This document shows, in pieces, positions 6,787 to 16,137 of a stretch of 64,000 bases of DNA. Source of the stretch: Thermophilibacter immobilis (GTDB lineage: Bacteria > Actinomycetota > Coriobacteriia > Coriobacteriales > Atopobiaceae); contig NZ_CP063767.1 in assembly GCF_015277515.1 (NCBI RefSeq), positions 868,001 through 932,000 on the forward strand, read 5' to 3'. Each line of letters opens with the position of its first letter. The first letter of the stretch is position 1. Position numbers and translations under genes: made by a program. A model generated the notes under the pieces. That model had not been told where the DNA came from, did not search any database, and worked only from the letters and a program-made list of their open reading frames with translations.

Positions 6787-8544
6787 CTACTCCACCGCCG
6801 CGAACTGCGACTCGTAGATGTTGCGGTAGAGCCCGCTCGCAGCGAGAAGCTCGTCGTGGGTGCCGCGCTCGGCGATGCGCCCGTCGCTGATCACGCAGAT
6901 GAGGTCCGCGTCGCGCACGGTGGAGAGGCGGTGGGCCACGATGAAGCTCGTGCGGCCCTCCATGAGCCGCCCGAAGGCGCGCTGGACCAAGAGCTCGGTG
7001 CGGGTGTCGATGTTCGAGGTGGCCTCGTCGAGGATGAGCATCGACGGTTGGGCCACCATGACGCGCGCTATGCACAGAAGCTGCCTCTGCCCGGCTGACA
7101 AGGAGGCCGAGCCGTCGAGTAGCGTGTCGTAGCCCTGCGGCAGCCGCAAGATGAACTCCTCGGCATAGGCCTCCCGCGCCGCCGCGCGAATCTCCTCGTC
7201 GGTGGCGTCGGGCCTCCCGATCGCGACGTTCTCGCGCACGGTGGCCCGCCTCACCCAGGTGTCCTGCAAGACCATGCCCCACCCGGCCCGCAGGCTGGCG
7301 CGGGTGTAGGCGCGCACGTCGCGCCCGTCCACGAGCACGGCCCCCGCGTCCACGTCGTAGAAGCGCATGAGCAGGTTGATGAGGGTGGTCTTTCCGCATC
7401 CGGTGGCCCCCACCAGGGCGATCCGCCTACCGGGGTCCACGTGCAGGTTCACATCGGTGAGGACGGGCCGGCCGGGCTCGTAGCCAAAGGCCACGTGATC
7501 CAGGCTCACCTCGCCGCGCGGGCTCTCGAGCTCGAGCGCGTCCGGCGCATCGGGCTCCTCCGCGGCAACGTCGATGAGGTTGAAGAGGCGCCGGGCGCAG
7601 GCGACGGAGTTCTGCAGCTCGGTTGCCACACCGGAGATGTCATTGAACGGCTTGGCGTACTGGTCCGCGTAGCCCAGAAAGGCCGAGAGCCCGCCCACGG
7701 TGATGCCCCCGCCCAGGGCCACGAAGGCCCCAAAGACGCCGATGGCGGCGTAGACCAGCGCGTTGGTGAAGCGCATCGTGGGGTTGGCCAGCGAGGAGAA
7801 GAACACGGCCTTGAAGCTCTCCTCGCCCAGCTTCGCGTCCGTGCGGGCGAAGTCGGCGCAGACGCCCTGAGCCGTCTCGAAGGTCTCGACCGCCGAGATC
7901 CCGCCGATCATCTCCTCCGTGAGCGCCGTGAGCTCGCCGCGCAGCTGCGTCTGCCCCGAGAAGTGCTTGGAGCTGTGCTGGGCCATCCAGCGCGCCACCA
8001 CGATCGAGAGGGGGGTGAGCAGCGCCACCACGAGGGCGACCTGCACGTTCAGGCGGAACATGAAGACCAGGGTGACCACGATCGTCAGCACGCCCACGGG
8101 TAGCTGCTGGAAGCCCATGAGCAGGCCGTTGTTGAGCTGGTCCGCGTCGGTGACGATGCGGCTGGCCAGGTCGCCGTGGCCATGGGAGTCTATGTAGGAG
8201 AGCGGCAGCTCCTGGAGGTGGTCGAAGGCTCGCTCGCGCAGGTCGCAGACCGCCCCAAAGGCCAGCCGGTTGGTGAGCGCGGTGAGGCTCCACTGGCAGA
8301 GCGCCGTGGCTCCCAGAAGCGCCGCGATGAGGGCGAGCACGTGGCGCAGGCCCTCGAAGTCAACTTGGCCGGGCCCCACGACGCAGTCGATGGCCTCGCC
8401 GGACAGGACGGGCAAAGAGAGCGTCCCCACGACGACGGCCACCGTGAGCGCGCCCGTCGCGATCAAAGACGCCCTGTGCGGCGCGAAGAGCGCCAGGATG
8501 CGCCGGACGGTGCCGTCCGCCGGCCTCGTGCGTGGACTGGTCAT
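6787..8544 (-). CDS. ABC exporter, fused membrane and ATPase domains (subunit 2)
   Basis: 585 aa from ATG 8544, which overlaps the stop of the upstream partner (ATGA), so the two are translationally coupled. An N-terminal six-helix type I exporter domain (about 20-310) includes GHGDLASRIVTDADQ. The ATPase domain shows Walker A VGATGCGKTT, Q-loop MVLQDTW, signature LSAGQRQ, Walker B MLILDEATSNID and H-loop IVAHRLS. With the preceding gene it forms a heterodimeric multidrug/lipid-type exporter. The signature here is LSAGQ rather than LSGGQ, while the partner has FSGGQ, as often seen in asymmetric exporters. The substrate is unknown. Confidence 0.9.
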   Translation of the reverse strand: MTSPRTRPADGTVRRILALFAPHRASLIATGALTVAVVVGTLSLPVLSGEAIDCVVGPGQVDFEGLRHVLALIAALLGATALCQWSLTALTNRLAFGAVCDLRERAFDHLQELPLSYIDSHGHGDLASRIVTDADQLNNGLLMGFQQLPVGVLTIVVTLVFMFRLNVQVALVVALLTPLSIVVARWMAQHSSKHFSGQTQLRGELTALTEEMIGGISAVETFETAQGVCADFARTDAKLGEESFKAVFFSSLANPTMRFTNALVYAAIGVFGAFVALGGGITVGGLSAFLGYADQYAKPFNDISGVATELQNSVACARRLFNLIDVAAEEPDAPDALELESPRGEVSLDHVAFGYEPGRPVLTDVNLHVDPGRRIALVGATGCGKTTLINLLMRFYDVDAGAVLVDGRDVRAYTRASLRAGWGMVLQDTWVRRATVRENVAIGRPDATDEEIRAAAREAYAEEFILRLPQGYDTLLDGSASLSAGQRQLLCIARVMVAQPSMLILDEATSNIDTRTELLVQRAFGRLMEGRTSFIVAHRLSTVRDADLICVISDGRIAERGTHDELLAASGLYRNIYESQFAAVE

Positions 8545-10271
8545 CGCCGGGCCTCCTCTCCCGTGAGCTGGGAGTCGCAGATCTCCCGGTACACCGCGCA
8601 GCCGGCGAGGAGCTCCTCGTGCGTGCCCAGGCCGCACGCGCGCCCGCCGTCGAGCACCAGGATCTGGTCGGCGTGGCGTACGGAGGCGACGCGCTGGGAG
8701 ATGGTGATCACGGTCGCGCCTCCTAGGTCGCGATGGATAGCGCGGCGTAGGCGGGCGTCGGTGGCGAAGTCGAGGGCGGACGAGGCGTCGTCGAGGATGA
8801 GGACCTCGGGTGCGCGCACGAGGGTGCGGGCGACGGCGAGGCGCTGGCGCTGGCCGCCGGAGAAGTTGCGGCCGAACTGCTCGACCGACCCCTCGAGGCC
8901 GTCCTCCTTGGCGTCCACGACGTCTTGGGCCTGCGCGGTGGCGACGCTGTCCGCGAGGTCCTGCTCGCTCGCGTCCGCGCGGCCCCAGCGCAGGTTGGAG
9001 GCGATGGTCCCCGAGAAGAGCGTCGCCCCCTGCTCCACGAGCGAGACCACCTGGCGCAGGCTTTGCCGGGTCAGGTGGCGCACGTCGGTGCCTCCCACGC
9101 GCACGACTCCCTCGGTGGCGTCGTAGAAGCGCATGAGGAGGCTCGCGAGGGTGGACTTGCCCGAGCCCGTGCCGCCGATGACGCCCAGGGTGCCCCCGCG
9201 CGCGACCTCGAAGCTCACGTGCGTGAGAGCGTGGCCGCCGGCGCCCGGGTAGGAGAAGCTCACGTCGTCGAAGGCCACGGCGGGCGCGCCCGCAGCGAGC
9301 GCGGCGCTCTTGGTGCCGTCCGCCTGCGAGGGGGAGGTCGCGAAGACCTCGTTGATGCGCCGCGCGCAGGCGGAGGCCTTGGAGAGCAGGATGATGAGGT
9401 TGGCGAGCTTAACGAGCTCCACGAGCGCCTGGGTCACGTAGCTCACCAGGGCCACGAGCTGGCCTTGGGTGAGGCCGCCCACGTTGACCTGGACGCCGCC
9501 CAGCCACAGAAGGGCGATGAGCCCGCAGTTGATGGCGGTGTAGGTGAGCGGGCTCACCAAGGCCGAGAGATCGCCGGTCGAGACCTGCGTGCGGCGGACG
9601 GCGTCGGCCGCGCCCGAGAAGGACTCCGACTCCGCCGCCTCGCGGCGAAAGGCCCGCAGCACGCGCGTGCCCTCGAGGTTCTCGGTGGTCCTGAGCAAGA
9701 CGTCGTCGAGGCCGCCCTGGATCTGGCGATAGCGCGCGGTGGCCACGCGCATGAAGCCAAGGACGAGCGCGAACGAGACCAGCACGGCCACGAGCAGCGC
9801 GGTCCCCTCGATGCCGTTCACAAAGAAGGCCGCGATGACGCTGCCCACGGTCACGAAGGGGGAGCGCAGGACCAGGCGGAAGAACATGTTGAGGCCGTCC
9901 TGGACCTGCTGGGAGTCGTTGGTGACCCGCGTGGTGAGGCTCGCCCGGCCCAGCCGGTCGACGTCCTCGCGCGAGAGGGACATGACGTGGCGGAAGAGGT
10001 CGTCGCGCAGGGCCGTGCCAAAGGAGGCCGCGAGCTTGGAGCAGAAGTACTGCGCGAGCGCGGCGACCACCCAGGCGATGACGCCCATGGCCACGAGCAG
10101 CCCGCCGTGCCACAAGATGAAGGGGCGGTCCGCCCGCGCGATGCCCACGTCGATGACCTGCGCCATCACGAGGGGGACGAGCAGCTGGAGCAGGGCCTCC
10201 AGCATCTTGAACAGCGGCGCGAGCACGCACTCCACGTAGTGGCCCGCGAGGTACCTCCTGAGCTTGAACAT
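8541..10271 (-). CDS. ABC exporter, fused membrane and ATPase domains (subunit 1)
   Basis: 576 aa starting at MFKLRRYLAGHY, with CCGGAGGTCGC before ATG 10271; longer upstream reading frames have no ribosome site. Membrane domain about 15-305 and ATPase about 340-570, with Walker A IGGTGSGKSTL, Q-loop SLVEQGATLF, signature FSGGQRQRLAVAR and Walker B VLILDDASSALDFATD. The residue after Walker B is Asp (LDDAS) instead of the catalytic Glu, so this half probably has the degenerate nucleotide site typical of heterodimeric exporters (compare DEATS in the partner). First gene of the pair. Confidence 0.9.
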   Translation of the reverse strand: MFKLRRYLAGHYVECVLAPLFKMLEALLQLLVPLVMAQVIDVGIARADRPFILWHGGLLVAMGVIAWVVAALAQYFCSKLAASFGTALRDDLFRHVMSLSREDVDRLGRASLTTRVTNDSQQVQDGLNMFFRLVLRSPFVTVGSVIAAFFVNGIEGTALLVAVLVSFALVLGFMRVATARYRQIQGGLDDVLLRTTENLEGTRVLRAFRREAAESESFSGAADAVRRTQVSTGDLSALVSPLTYTAINCGLIALLWLGGVQVNVGGLTQGQLVALVSYVTQALVELVKLANLIILLSKASACARRINEVFATSPSQADGTKSAALAAGAPAVAFDDVSFSYPGAGGHALTHVSFEVARGGTLGVIGGTGSGKSTLASLLMRFYDATEGVVRVGGTDVRHLTRQSLRQVVSLVEQGATLFSGTIASNLRWGRADASEQDLADSVATAQAQDVVDAKEDGLEGSVEQFGRNFSGGQRQRLAVARTLVRAPEVLILDDASSALDFATDARLRRAIHRDLGGATVITISQRVASVRHADQILVLDGGRACGLGTHEELLAGCAVYREICDSQLTGEEARR

Positions 10272-10341
10272 GCGACCTCCGGCTAGACTCTCTCTGCGCC
10301 ACCCATGATAGGGCCTCCGCGCCGCCGCGCGAAACCGGGGC

Positions 10342-11367
10342 CTACGCCCCGTGTGCCGCGCGCTCGAAGAACGCCAGCGCGTTCTCCCCGCAGAGCTTGG
10401 CCGCGACCGTCTCGCCAAAGCGCTCCACGAGCAGCCCCTGGAAGGCGGGCATGGTGTCCGCCCCGTCGAGAAAGGCGGGGACGTCGGACCCGTCGTAGTC
10501 CCCGCCCAGGGCGACGACGTCCTCGCCGCCCAGGTCGAGCCAGTGCTCCACGTGGGCGGCCACGTCCTCGAAGGTGACGCGCGCGGGGTCCTGGTCCCAG
10601 CAGCCCTCGACGATGAAGCCGCGGCAGTAGTTGAGGCCCACCACGCCCCCGCGCTCGCGAATCTGCAGGAACTGGCGGTCGGTGAGGTTGCGCGGGTGGC
10701 CGCAGACGGCGCGGGCGTTCGAGTGGCTCGCGACGAAGGGGCGTCCGGAGCGCGCGACCACGTCGTCGAAGCACTCGTCGTTGAGGTGGGAGACGTCCAG
10801 GACCACGCCCGCGCGCTCCATCTCGGCGAGCGCCGAGACGCCCAGGGACGTGAGGTGGCCGTGCGTGTCGTGGCCGCTCGCCAGGGGCCCGGCCGCGTTC
10901 CAGCTGAGGGAGGCCATGAGCAGGCCCTCGCCCGCGAGCCTCTCCACGAGGCCCAGGTCGGCGGCAAAGAGCCGCGCGTTCTCCAGTGTGAGGACGGCCG
11001 CGACCCTCCCGCCTGCGAGCACGCCGCGAATCCGGTCGGCCCTCCCGGCGAGCGCCACGCGCCCCTCGTTGGCCGCTACCTGCGCGCGCAGGTAGCCCAT
11101 CACGTGGTCACAGAAGCGCACGGCGTCGGTGGGCGAGAGCTGGTCGGGCATAAAGCACGCGAAGCACTGGGCCCAGGCAACGGCGCCAATCTTCTCGAGG
11201 GAGACGTGGCCGCGGTTGGAGGCGAGGTCGCGGCAGCCGGCGGGGTCTCCCTCGTCGCCGGGGCCGTAGAAGTCGCTGCCGCAGGAGGCGCGCAGGTCCG
11301 CGGGAAGGCTCTGCCAGGCCAGACGGTCGGCGGTGTCGCAGTGCAGGTCAAAGACGGGAAGCGCCAT
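10342..11367 (-). CDS. Membrane-dipeptidase family (M19) zinc dipeptidase
   Basis: 341 aa starting MALPVFDLHCDTADRL. The HCDT motif near the N-terminus supplies the first metal ligands of the amidohydrolase-fold dipeptidase. VLTLENARLF has the bridging Glu position, and FVASHSNARAV and ALGGDYDGSD match the downstream metal and substrate motifs of renal dipeptidase-like enzymes. It lacks a signal peptide, so it is probably cytoplasmic and cleaves dipeptides (D-amino acids are tolerated at the C-terminal position in this family). It lies 70 bases upstream of the ABC exporter genes on the same strand and may be co-transcribed. Confidence 0.88.
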   Translation of the reverse strand: MALPVFDLHCDTADRLAWQSLPADLRASCGSDFYGPGDEGDPAGCRDLASNRGHVSLEKIGAVAWAQCFACFMPDQLSPTDAVRFCDHVMGYLRAQVAANEGRVALAGRADRIRGVLAGGRVAAVLTLENARLFAADLGLVERLAGEGLLMASLSWNAAGPLASGHDTHGHLTSLGVSALAEMERAGVVLDVSHLNDECFDDVVARSGRPFVASHSNARAVCGHPRNLTDRQFLQIRERGGVVGLNYCRGFIVEGCWDQDPARVTFEDVAAHVEHWLDLGGEDVVALGGDYDGSDVPAFLDGADTMPAFQGLLVERFGETVAAKLCGENALAFFERAAHGA

Positions 11368-11475
11368 GGGTTCCTCCTCGCGTGGGTTTCTCGGCATTCT
11401 AGACCCGGCGGGTCGGGTGCGGGAAACGGGCCTAGAATGGAAACGTTCGCGCAGCGGCTCAGGGGGAGGCGTGCG

Positions 11476-12363
11476 ATGAGTTGGGTTCTTGCGGCGCTCG
11501 CGTCGGCGCTCTTCGCGGGTGCGACCGCGATCCTGGCCAAGTGCGGCATCCGCCGCACCGACTCCGACGTGGCCACGGCGGTGCGCACCCTCGTGGTGCT
11601 CGCCTTCTCGTGGGTCATGGCGGCGGTCGCGGTGGGGGACGTGGGCGCGGAGCTGGTGGCCGTCTCCGCGCGTTCCTACGTCTTCTTGGGCCTGTCGGGC
11701 CTTGCCACGGGGGCGAGCTGGATCTGCTACTTCGCCGCCCTCTCCGAGGGGGACGTCAACAAGGTCGTGCCCATCGACAAGTCCTCTACGGCCCTGGCGG
11801 CCCTGCTCGCGATCGTGCTCTTTGGCGAGACGAGCCACCTGGCCGTCAAGCTCGTGGGGACGGCCGTGATCCTCGCGGGGACCTTCCTCATGGTCGAGCG
11901 ACGCTCCGAGGAGCGCGTCCCCGAGGGGGAGCCGGGGGCTCGGCGCTGGGTCTGGCTCGCCGCGCTCTCGGCCGTCTTCGCGGCCCTGACCTCCGTGCTC
12001 GCCAAGGTGGGAGTCGAGGGCGTGAACTCGAGCCTGGCCACGGCCGTGCGGACGTGCGTGGTGGCCGTGATGGCCTGGGCGATCGTTGTCGCGCGCGGAA
12101 AGCTCCCTCTCGCGCGGGCGATCGACCGGGGCGAGCTGGGGTTTCTGGCCGCCTCGGGCGTGGCCACGGGGGCCTCGTGGCTCTTCTACTACTACGCCGT
12201 GCAGTCGGGTCAGGTTAGCGTGGTCGTGCAGATCGACAAGCTGTCCATCCTGGTCTCGGTGGCGTTCGCGCGTCTCGCATTTGGCGAGAGGCTCTCGCGG
12301 CCGGCGGCGGTGGGCCTCGCGCTCATCGTGGCGGGCACGCTGGCGATGACGGTCTGGTCGTAG
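11476..12363 (+). CDS. EamA/DMT-family transporter
   Basis: 295 aa with about ten hydrophobic helices in two homologous halves. Both halves contain the DMT repeat: WVLAALASALFAGATAILAK and WLAALSAVFAALTSVLAK at each start, VVPIDKSS and VVQIDKLS in the middle. ATG 11476 is chosen because GGGGGAGG lies six bases upstream; an earlier ATG at 11437 has no clear site. Divergent from the dipeptidase gene. The family moves small metabolites or amino acids; the substrate is not predictable. Confidence 0.85.
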   Translation: MSWVLAALASALFAGATAILAKCGIRRTDSDVATAVRTLVVLAFSWVMAAVAVGDVGAELVAVSARSYVFLGLSGLATGASWICYFAALSEGDVNKVVPIDKSSTALAALLAIVLFGETSHLAVKLVGTAVILAGTFLMVERRSEERVPEGEPGARRWVWLAALSAVFAALTSVLAKVGVEGVNSSLATAVRTCVVAVMAWAIVVARGKLPLARAIDRGELGFLAASGVATGASWLFYYYAVQSGQVSVVVQIDKLSILVSVAFARLAFGERLSRPAAVGLALIVAGTLAMTVWS

Positions 12364-12412
12364 GGGTAGGGGAGCGGGGCCGTAGGGCCACGCCTGCGCG
12401 GCTGCGTGCGGT

Positions 12413-12805
12413 CTAGCGCCGGGACTGCTCGAGGACCCGGTGGGCGTAGACGGTGCCTGCGATGGCAAGCATGCCCGCGAGCGCCGACGTCACCGCGACC
12501 GCAATCCCTGCAGATCCGCTCAGCACACCCGCGACCGCGGCCGCGCAGCCCACCACGGCGGCGACTATGCCGGCCGCCCGCGCGCCGCCCGCGGAGCTGG
12601 GCCTGTTGGCGCCACGGATTCCCAGGACGCACAGAGCCCACGCAGCCACGCCCGCGAGCAGGGCGAGCACGCCGCCCACGATTCCCAGGGGCTGCGGGCG
12701 CGCATCCGCGCTGACGAGCGCGAGGCATCCCGCCACGACGCACGCGATCGCGGCCGCAGCGGACAGAAAGCAAACGATCTTAAGCGTCTTGCGCTCGGGT
12801 GACAT
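12413..12805 (-). CDS. Small four-helix membrane protein, unknown function
   Basis: 130 aa from ATG 12805 (GAGAGGGG upstream); an ATG at 12859 in the same frame would add 18 polar residues. Four Ala/Gly/Val-rich membrane segments (about 10-30, 40-62, 75-95, 100-122) end in an Arg-rich tail. No family recognised. It converges with the EamA gene and has its own short transcription unit. Confidence 0.65.
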   Translation of the reverse strand: MSPERKTLKIVCFLSAAAAIACVVAGCLALVSADARPQPLGIVGGVLALLAGVAAWALCVLGIRGANRPSSAGGARAAGIVAAVVGCAAAVAGVLSGSAGIAVAVTSALAGMLAIAGTVYAHRVLEQSRR

Positions 12806-12947
12806 GGGGTTCCCCTCTCGCGTGCCGGTCGTGTCGGCCGTGCTTGTCGGTTGTGTCAACTATACGCCGCCCCTCCGCCTCGCGCGAGACGCGAGGTGTA
12901 AGCTAGGCGCAGACAGCGGGCGCAGGTCAACGAGAGGAGCCCTTCTC

Positions 12948-13463
12948 ATGGCACTCAGGGAGATTTCGACCAAGGAGCTCACGCTCAACCCCTTCGAGAA
13001 GATCGGCGAGGGGTGGATGCTCATCACCGCCGGTGACGAGAGCCGCTTCAACACGATGACCGCGAGCTGGGGTGCCCTAGGCGTCATCTGGGGCGCGCCG
13101 ACGGCGACCTGCTACATCAGGAAGTCGCGCTTCACCAAGGAGTTCGTGGACGCGAGCGAGCGCTTCACGCTCTCGTTCTACGACGACTCTCGGCATCGGA
13201 CCCTCGCCTACCTGGGCGCGGTCTCGGGACGCGACGAGGACAAGGTGGCAAAGGCCGGCCTCACGCCGCACTTCGTGGACGGCACGACCACGTTCGAGGA
13301 GGCCGCGCTCACGCTCGTGTGCCGCAAGGTCGGCGCGACCTTGCTCTCTCCGGAGACCTTCGTGGATCCCACGATCGACGAGAAGTGCTACGGCGACCAG
13401 GACTATCACGACTACCACACGATGTACCTCGGTGCCATCGAGCGCGTGCTCGTGCGCGCGTAG
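12948..13463 (+). CDS. Flavin reductase-like FMN-binding protein
   Basis: 171 aa with GAGAGGAG before ATG. The sequence LITAGDESRFNTMTASWGALGVIWGAPTATCYIRKSRFTKEFVDASERFTLSFYD is the split-barrel FMN-binding fold of the DIM6/NTAB flavin reductase family, found in small stand-alone proteins of anaerobes. The TMTASWG loop and the W-x-P-T turn contact the flavin phosphate and ring in relatives. Probable NAD(P)H-linked FMN reduction or an FMN carrier in the cytoplasm. It stands alone, 100 bases before ddl on the same strand. Confidence 0.85.
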   Translation: MALREISTKELTLNPFEKIGEGWMLITAGDESRFNTMTASWGALGVIWGAPTATCYIRKSRFTKEFVDASERFTLSFYDDSRHRTLAYLGAVSGRDEDKVAKAGLTPHFVDGTTTFEEAALTLVCRKVGATLLSPETFVDPTIDEKCYGDQDYHDYHTMYLGAIERVLVRA

Positions 13464-13565
13464 CGTTTCCCGCCTGCCGCGAGCGGCCCCTCGTGGCGTC
13501 GCGCGCCCCGCCCCGCCCCTATAATGAGGGACTGACAACCAGCGGCGCACCATGAAGGGCCGAGC

Positions 13566-14627
13566 ATGACCAACGTGGCGATCCTCTTCGGGGGGACCTC
13601 AACCGAGCACGACATATCCTGCACGTCGGCGGAGAACGTCGTGGCGTGCCTCTCCGGACGCTTCGACCTCACGCTCGTGGGCATCACGCGCGACGGGCGG
13701 TGGCTGCGCTACTCCGGCGACCCCACCAAGCTCGCCGGCGACGCGTGGGCCGGCCACGACTGCGAGCCGGTCGCGCTTGCGCCCGGAGAGGGCCTGGTCG
13801 CGCAGGGCGAGAGGGGCGCGCGGCCCCTTGGCGTCGACGTGGCCCTGCCGGTCCTGCACGGGCAGGGCGGCGAGGACGGCACGGTCCAGGGCGCCCTCGA
13901 GGTGGCGGGCGTGCCCTACGTGGGCTGCGGCGTCATGGCCTCGGCCGTGTGCATGGACAAGGACGCGGCGCACCGCCTGGCCGCCGCTGCCGGCGTGCGC
14001 TCGCCGCGCTGCGCGGTCCTCTACCGCGGCTCCTCGGACCAGGCCCGCCAGGCCGTCCCCGGGGCCTGCGGCGGGTTCCCCGTCTTCGTCAAGCCGGCGC
14101 GCGGGGGCTCCTCGATCGGCGTCTCCAAGGCCTCCGACGAGGCGGAGTACGCAGCGGCCCTCGACGCCGCCCTCGCGCTCGACGAGAAGGCCTGCGTCGA
14201 GGAGGCCATCGTGGGCATGGAGGTGGGCTGCGCCGTCGTCGGCGACGCCGTGCGCGGCACCCGGATGGGCGCCGTCGACCAGATCGTGATCTCCGGCGAC
14301 GGCTTCTTCCGCATCCACCTCGAGGACGACCCCGGCGCCAACACCGAGCTGCGCTGCCCGGCCGAGCTTCCCGACGCCGTGCTCGAGCGCGTCCACACGG
14401 CCGCGACCACGGTCTACGAGGCTCTGGGCTGCGAGGGCTTCGCGCGCGTGGACCTCTTCGTCACGCCCGACGACGAGGTCGTCTTCAACGAGGTCAACTC
14501 CACGCCCGGGCTCACGTACTACTCGCGCTTCCCGCAGATGATGCGCGCTGCGGGCCACGAGCTGGGAGACGTCCTCGCCGAGCTCGTGGAGGAGCGCCTC
14601 GCGCGCGAGGCGGAGGGGCTCCGATGA
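13566..14627 (+). CDS. ddl: D-alanine--D-alanine/D-lactate ligase family, VanA-like omega loop
   Basis: 353 aa ATP-grasp ligase for the peptidoglycan dipeptide or depsipeptide. Seen: N-terminal GGTSTEHDIS, HGQGGEDGTVQG, ASAVCMDKDAAHRLA, FVKPARGGSSIGV (ATP-grasp lysine and loop), EVGCAVVGD, and C-terminal VDLFVTPDDEVVFNEVNSTPG with metal ligands. In the omega loop residues 247-251 are FFRIH, like the IFRIH of VanA, not the EKY/AKY seen in D-Ala-D-Ala or D-Ala-D-Ser ligases. In VanA that His favours D-lactate. The N-terminal half is instead close to VanG. No vanH, vanX or two-component genes are nearby. It overlaps the following antiporter gene by four bases. Confidence 0.88.
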   Translation: MTNVAILFGGTSTEHDISCTSAENVVACLSGRFDLTLVGITRDGRWLRYSGDPTKLAGDAWAGHDCEPVALAPGEGLVAQGERGARPLGVDVALPVLHGQGGEDGTVQGALEVAGVPYVGCGVMASAVCMDKDAAHRLAAAAGVRSPRCAVLYRGSSDQARQAVPGACGGFPVFVKPARGGSSIGVSKASDEAEYAAALDAALALDEKACVEEAIVGMEVGCAVVGDAVRGTRMGAVDQIVISGDGFFRIHLEDDPGANTELRCPAELPDAVLERVHTAATTVYEALGCEGFARVDLFVTPDDEVVFNEVNSTPGLTYYSRFPQMMRAAGHELGDVLAELVEERLAREAEGLR

Positions 14628-16029
14628 CGGGGGAGGAGCCGGACCAGCAGGCCGAGGCGGAGCCGCAGGGTGCCCCGGACCAGACGAGGCGGCCCAACCT
14701 GGCCGAGGCACTGTCGACCGTGGTCTTTCTTCTCGCCATGCTGGTCGTGGGCGTGCGCTTTGCGGTGGACACGGTCCCCATGATGGTCCTTGCGACCGTG
14801 TGGGTCATGCTCGTGGGCTGGCGCTGCGGGTACTCTCGTACGCGCAGATGATGCAGGCCGTGACCGAGCGTCTGGGCAGCCTCATGGAGGTCATCCTCAT
14901 CCTGCTGGCCATCGGCATGTTCGTGGCATCCATGCTGTTCTCGGGGTCGATCCCGGCCCTCATCTACTACCTCGTGGGCATCATCAATCCGCGGTTCATC
15001 GTCGTGCTCTCGTTTCTGATCTGCGCCGCCGTGTCCGTCTTGGTGGGCACCAGCTGGGGCACGGCCGGCACGGTGGGCGTCGTCATGGTCTCCATCGCCA
15101 CGTCCATGGGGGCCAACCTCGCGCACTCCGACGTCACCTCCATGATCCGGCGCATCTCGCGCTACTGCGTCCCCGTGCTGGTCGTGAGCACCATTGCCTA
15201 CCTGGTCCTGGGGCTGTGGGGCGGCGCGGGCTCGGCGAGCCTGGAGACGAGCGAGCTGATCCGCTCGGAGATCTCTCGGGTCTTCAACGTGAACCCCGTC
15301 GTGATCCTGCCCATGGTCCTCGTCTTCGTCATGACGTTCAGGAAGAGGCCCATCGTCCTCACGCTGGTGGTCTCCTCGCTCGTGGCGCTCGCGTTCGGCG
15401 CCGTCTTCAACGGCTGGGCGCCCACGGCGGGGCTCGAGGCCCTGTTCAGCGGCTTCGACCTCAAGGCGGTCACGGGACTCGACCCGTCCGGCTTCAGCGA
15501 CGTGTTCGTGACCCTCGTCGAGCGCGGCGGCATCACGGCACAGGTCAACGCGGCGCTTCTCGCCATCGTGGCCACCTGCTACGGTGCCGTCATGATCCAG
15601 ATCAAGGCGGTCGACGTCATCGCCGAGGGTCTCTTCTCCCGGGTCAGGAGTCGCGTGGGGCTGGTGGTGTCCGCCGTGCTCGCCGCGTTCATGGTGGTCG
15701 CGCTCACCACCAACGCCTACCTGGGCGTGCTCATGTCGAGCGACCTGTTCCGAAGCAAGTTTCGCGACGCCGGCATGGACGACCTCGACTTGCTCTCGAG
15801 CTGCATGAGCGTCTCGACGCAGGCGGTCGTCCTCGTCCCCTGGGTCGACACGGCCATCTTCATGGCAGGGATCACCGGGGTATCCACGATGGCCTCCCTC
15901 CCGTTCAACTTCTTTGGCTGGGGCAACGCCGTGGCGGCGGTTTTGCTCGCGGTCTTCGGGCTTGGGTTCGCCAACGGCCGGCGCCCCGGCCTCCCGCAGG
16001 AGCGCCGCGCGTCGCACGGGACGCGCTAG
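14624..16029 (+). pseudogene. NhaC-type Na+/H+ antiporter, frameshifted
   Basis: Starts at ATG 14624 (overlap with ddl). The first frame gives the usual NhaC N-terminus (PNLAEALSTVVFLLAMLVVG, then VGWRCGYS) and runs into a stop at 14849-14851. The rest, YAQMMQAVTERLGSLMEVILILLAIGMFVASM onward, is in another frame that stays open to 16029. The junction near 14829-14835 needs one extra base to restore the frame (total length 1406, not a multiple of three). The remainder has the expected helices and the GTSWGTAGTVG motif. There is no slippery heptamer at the junction, so this is a recent inactivating deletion or a sequencing error. Confidence 0.8.
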
Positions 16030-16137
16030 CGCCCCGAGAACGTGAGCGCGAGTTCGGCGACGGCGGGAAAGTCCCTCAGGGTGAGGTCCCTCGCGCGATT
16101 CCCCCGGACTGTCGCAAAAACCAAGACAGGAGATTGC

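Noticed and set aside
8176-10286. Long plus-strand open frames opposite the ABC exporter genes
   Set aside because: Composition is Arg/Gly/His-rich without motifs, which is typical of antisense shadows in GC-rich DNA.
13566-14627. Acquired vancomycin-resistance cluster
   Set aside because: Only a ligase is present; vanH, vanX, vanR and vanS are absent and the flanks are ordinary chromosomal genes.
14829-14840. Programmed frameshift in nhaC
   Set aside because: No slippery heptamer or downstream pseudoknot is evident at the junction, and NhaC genes are not known to use frameshifting.
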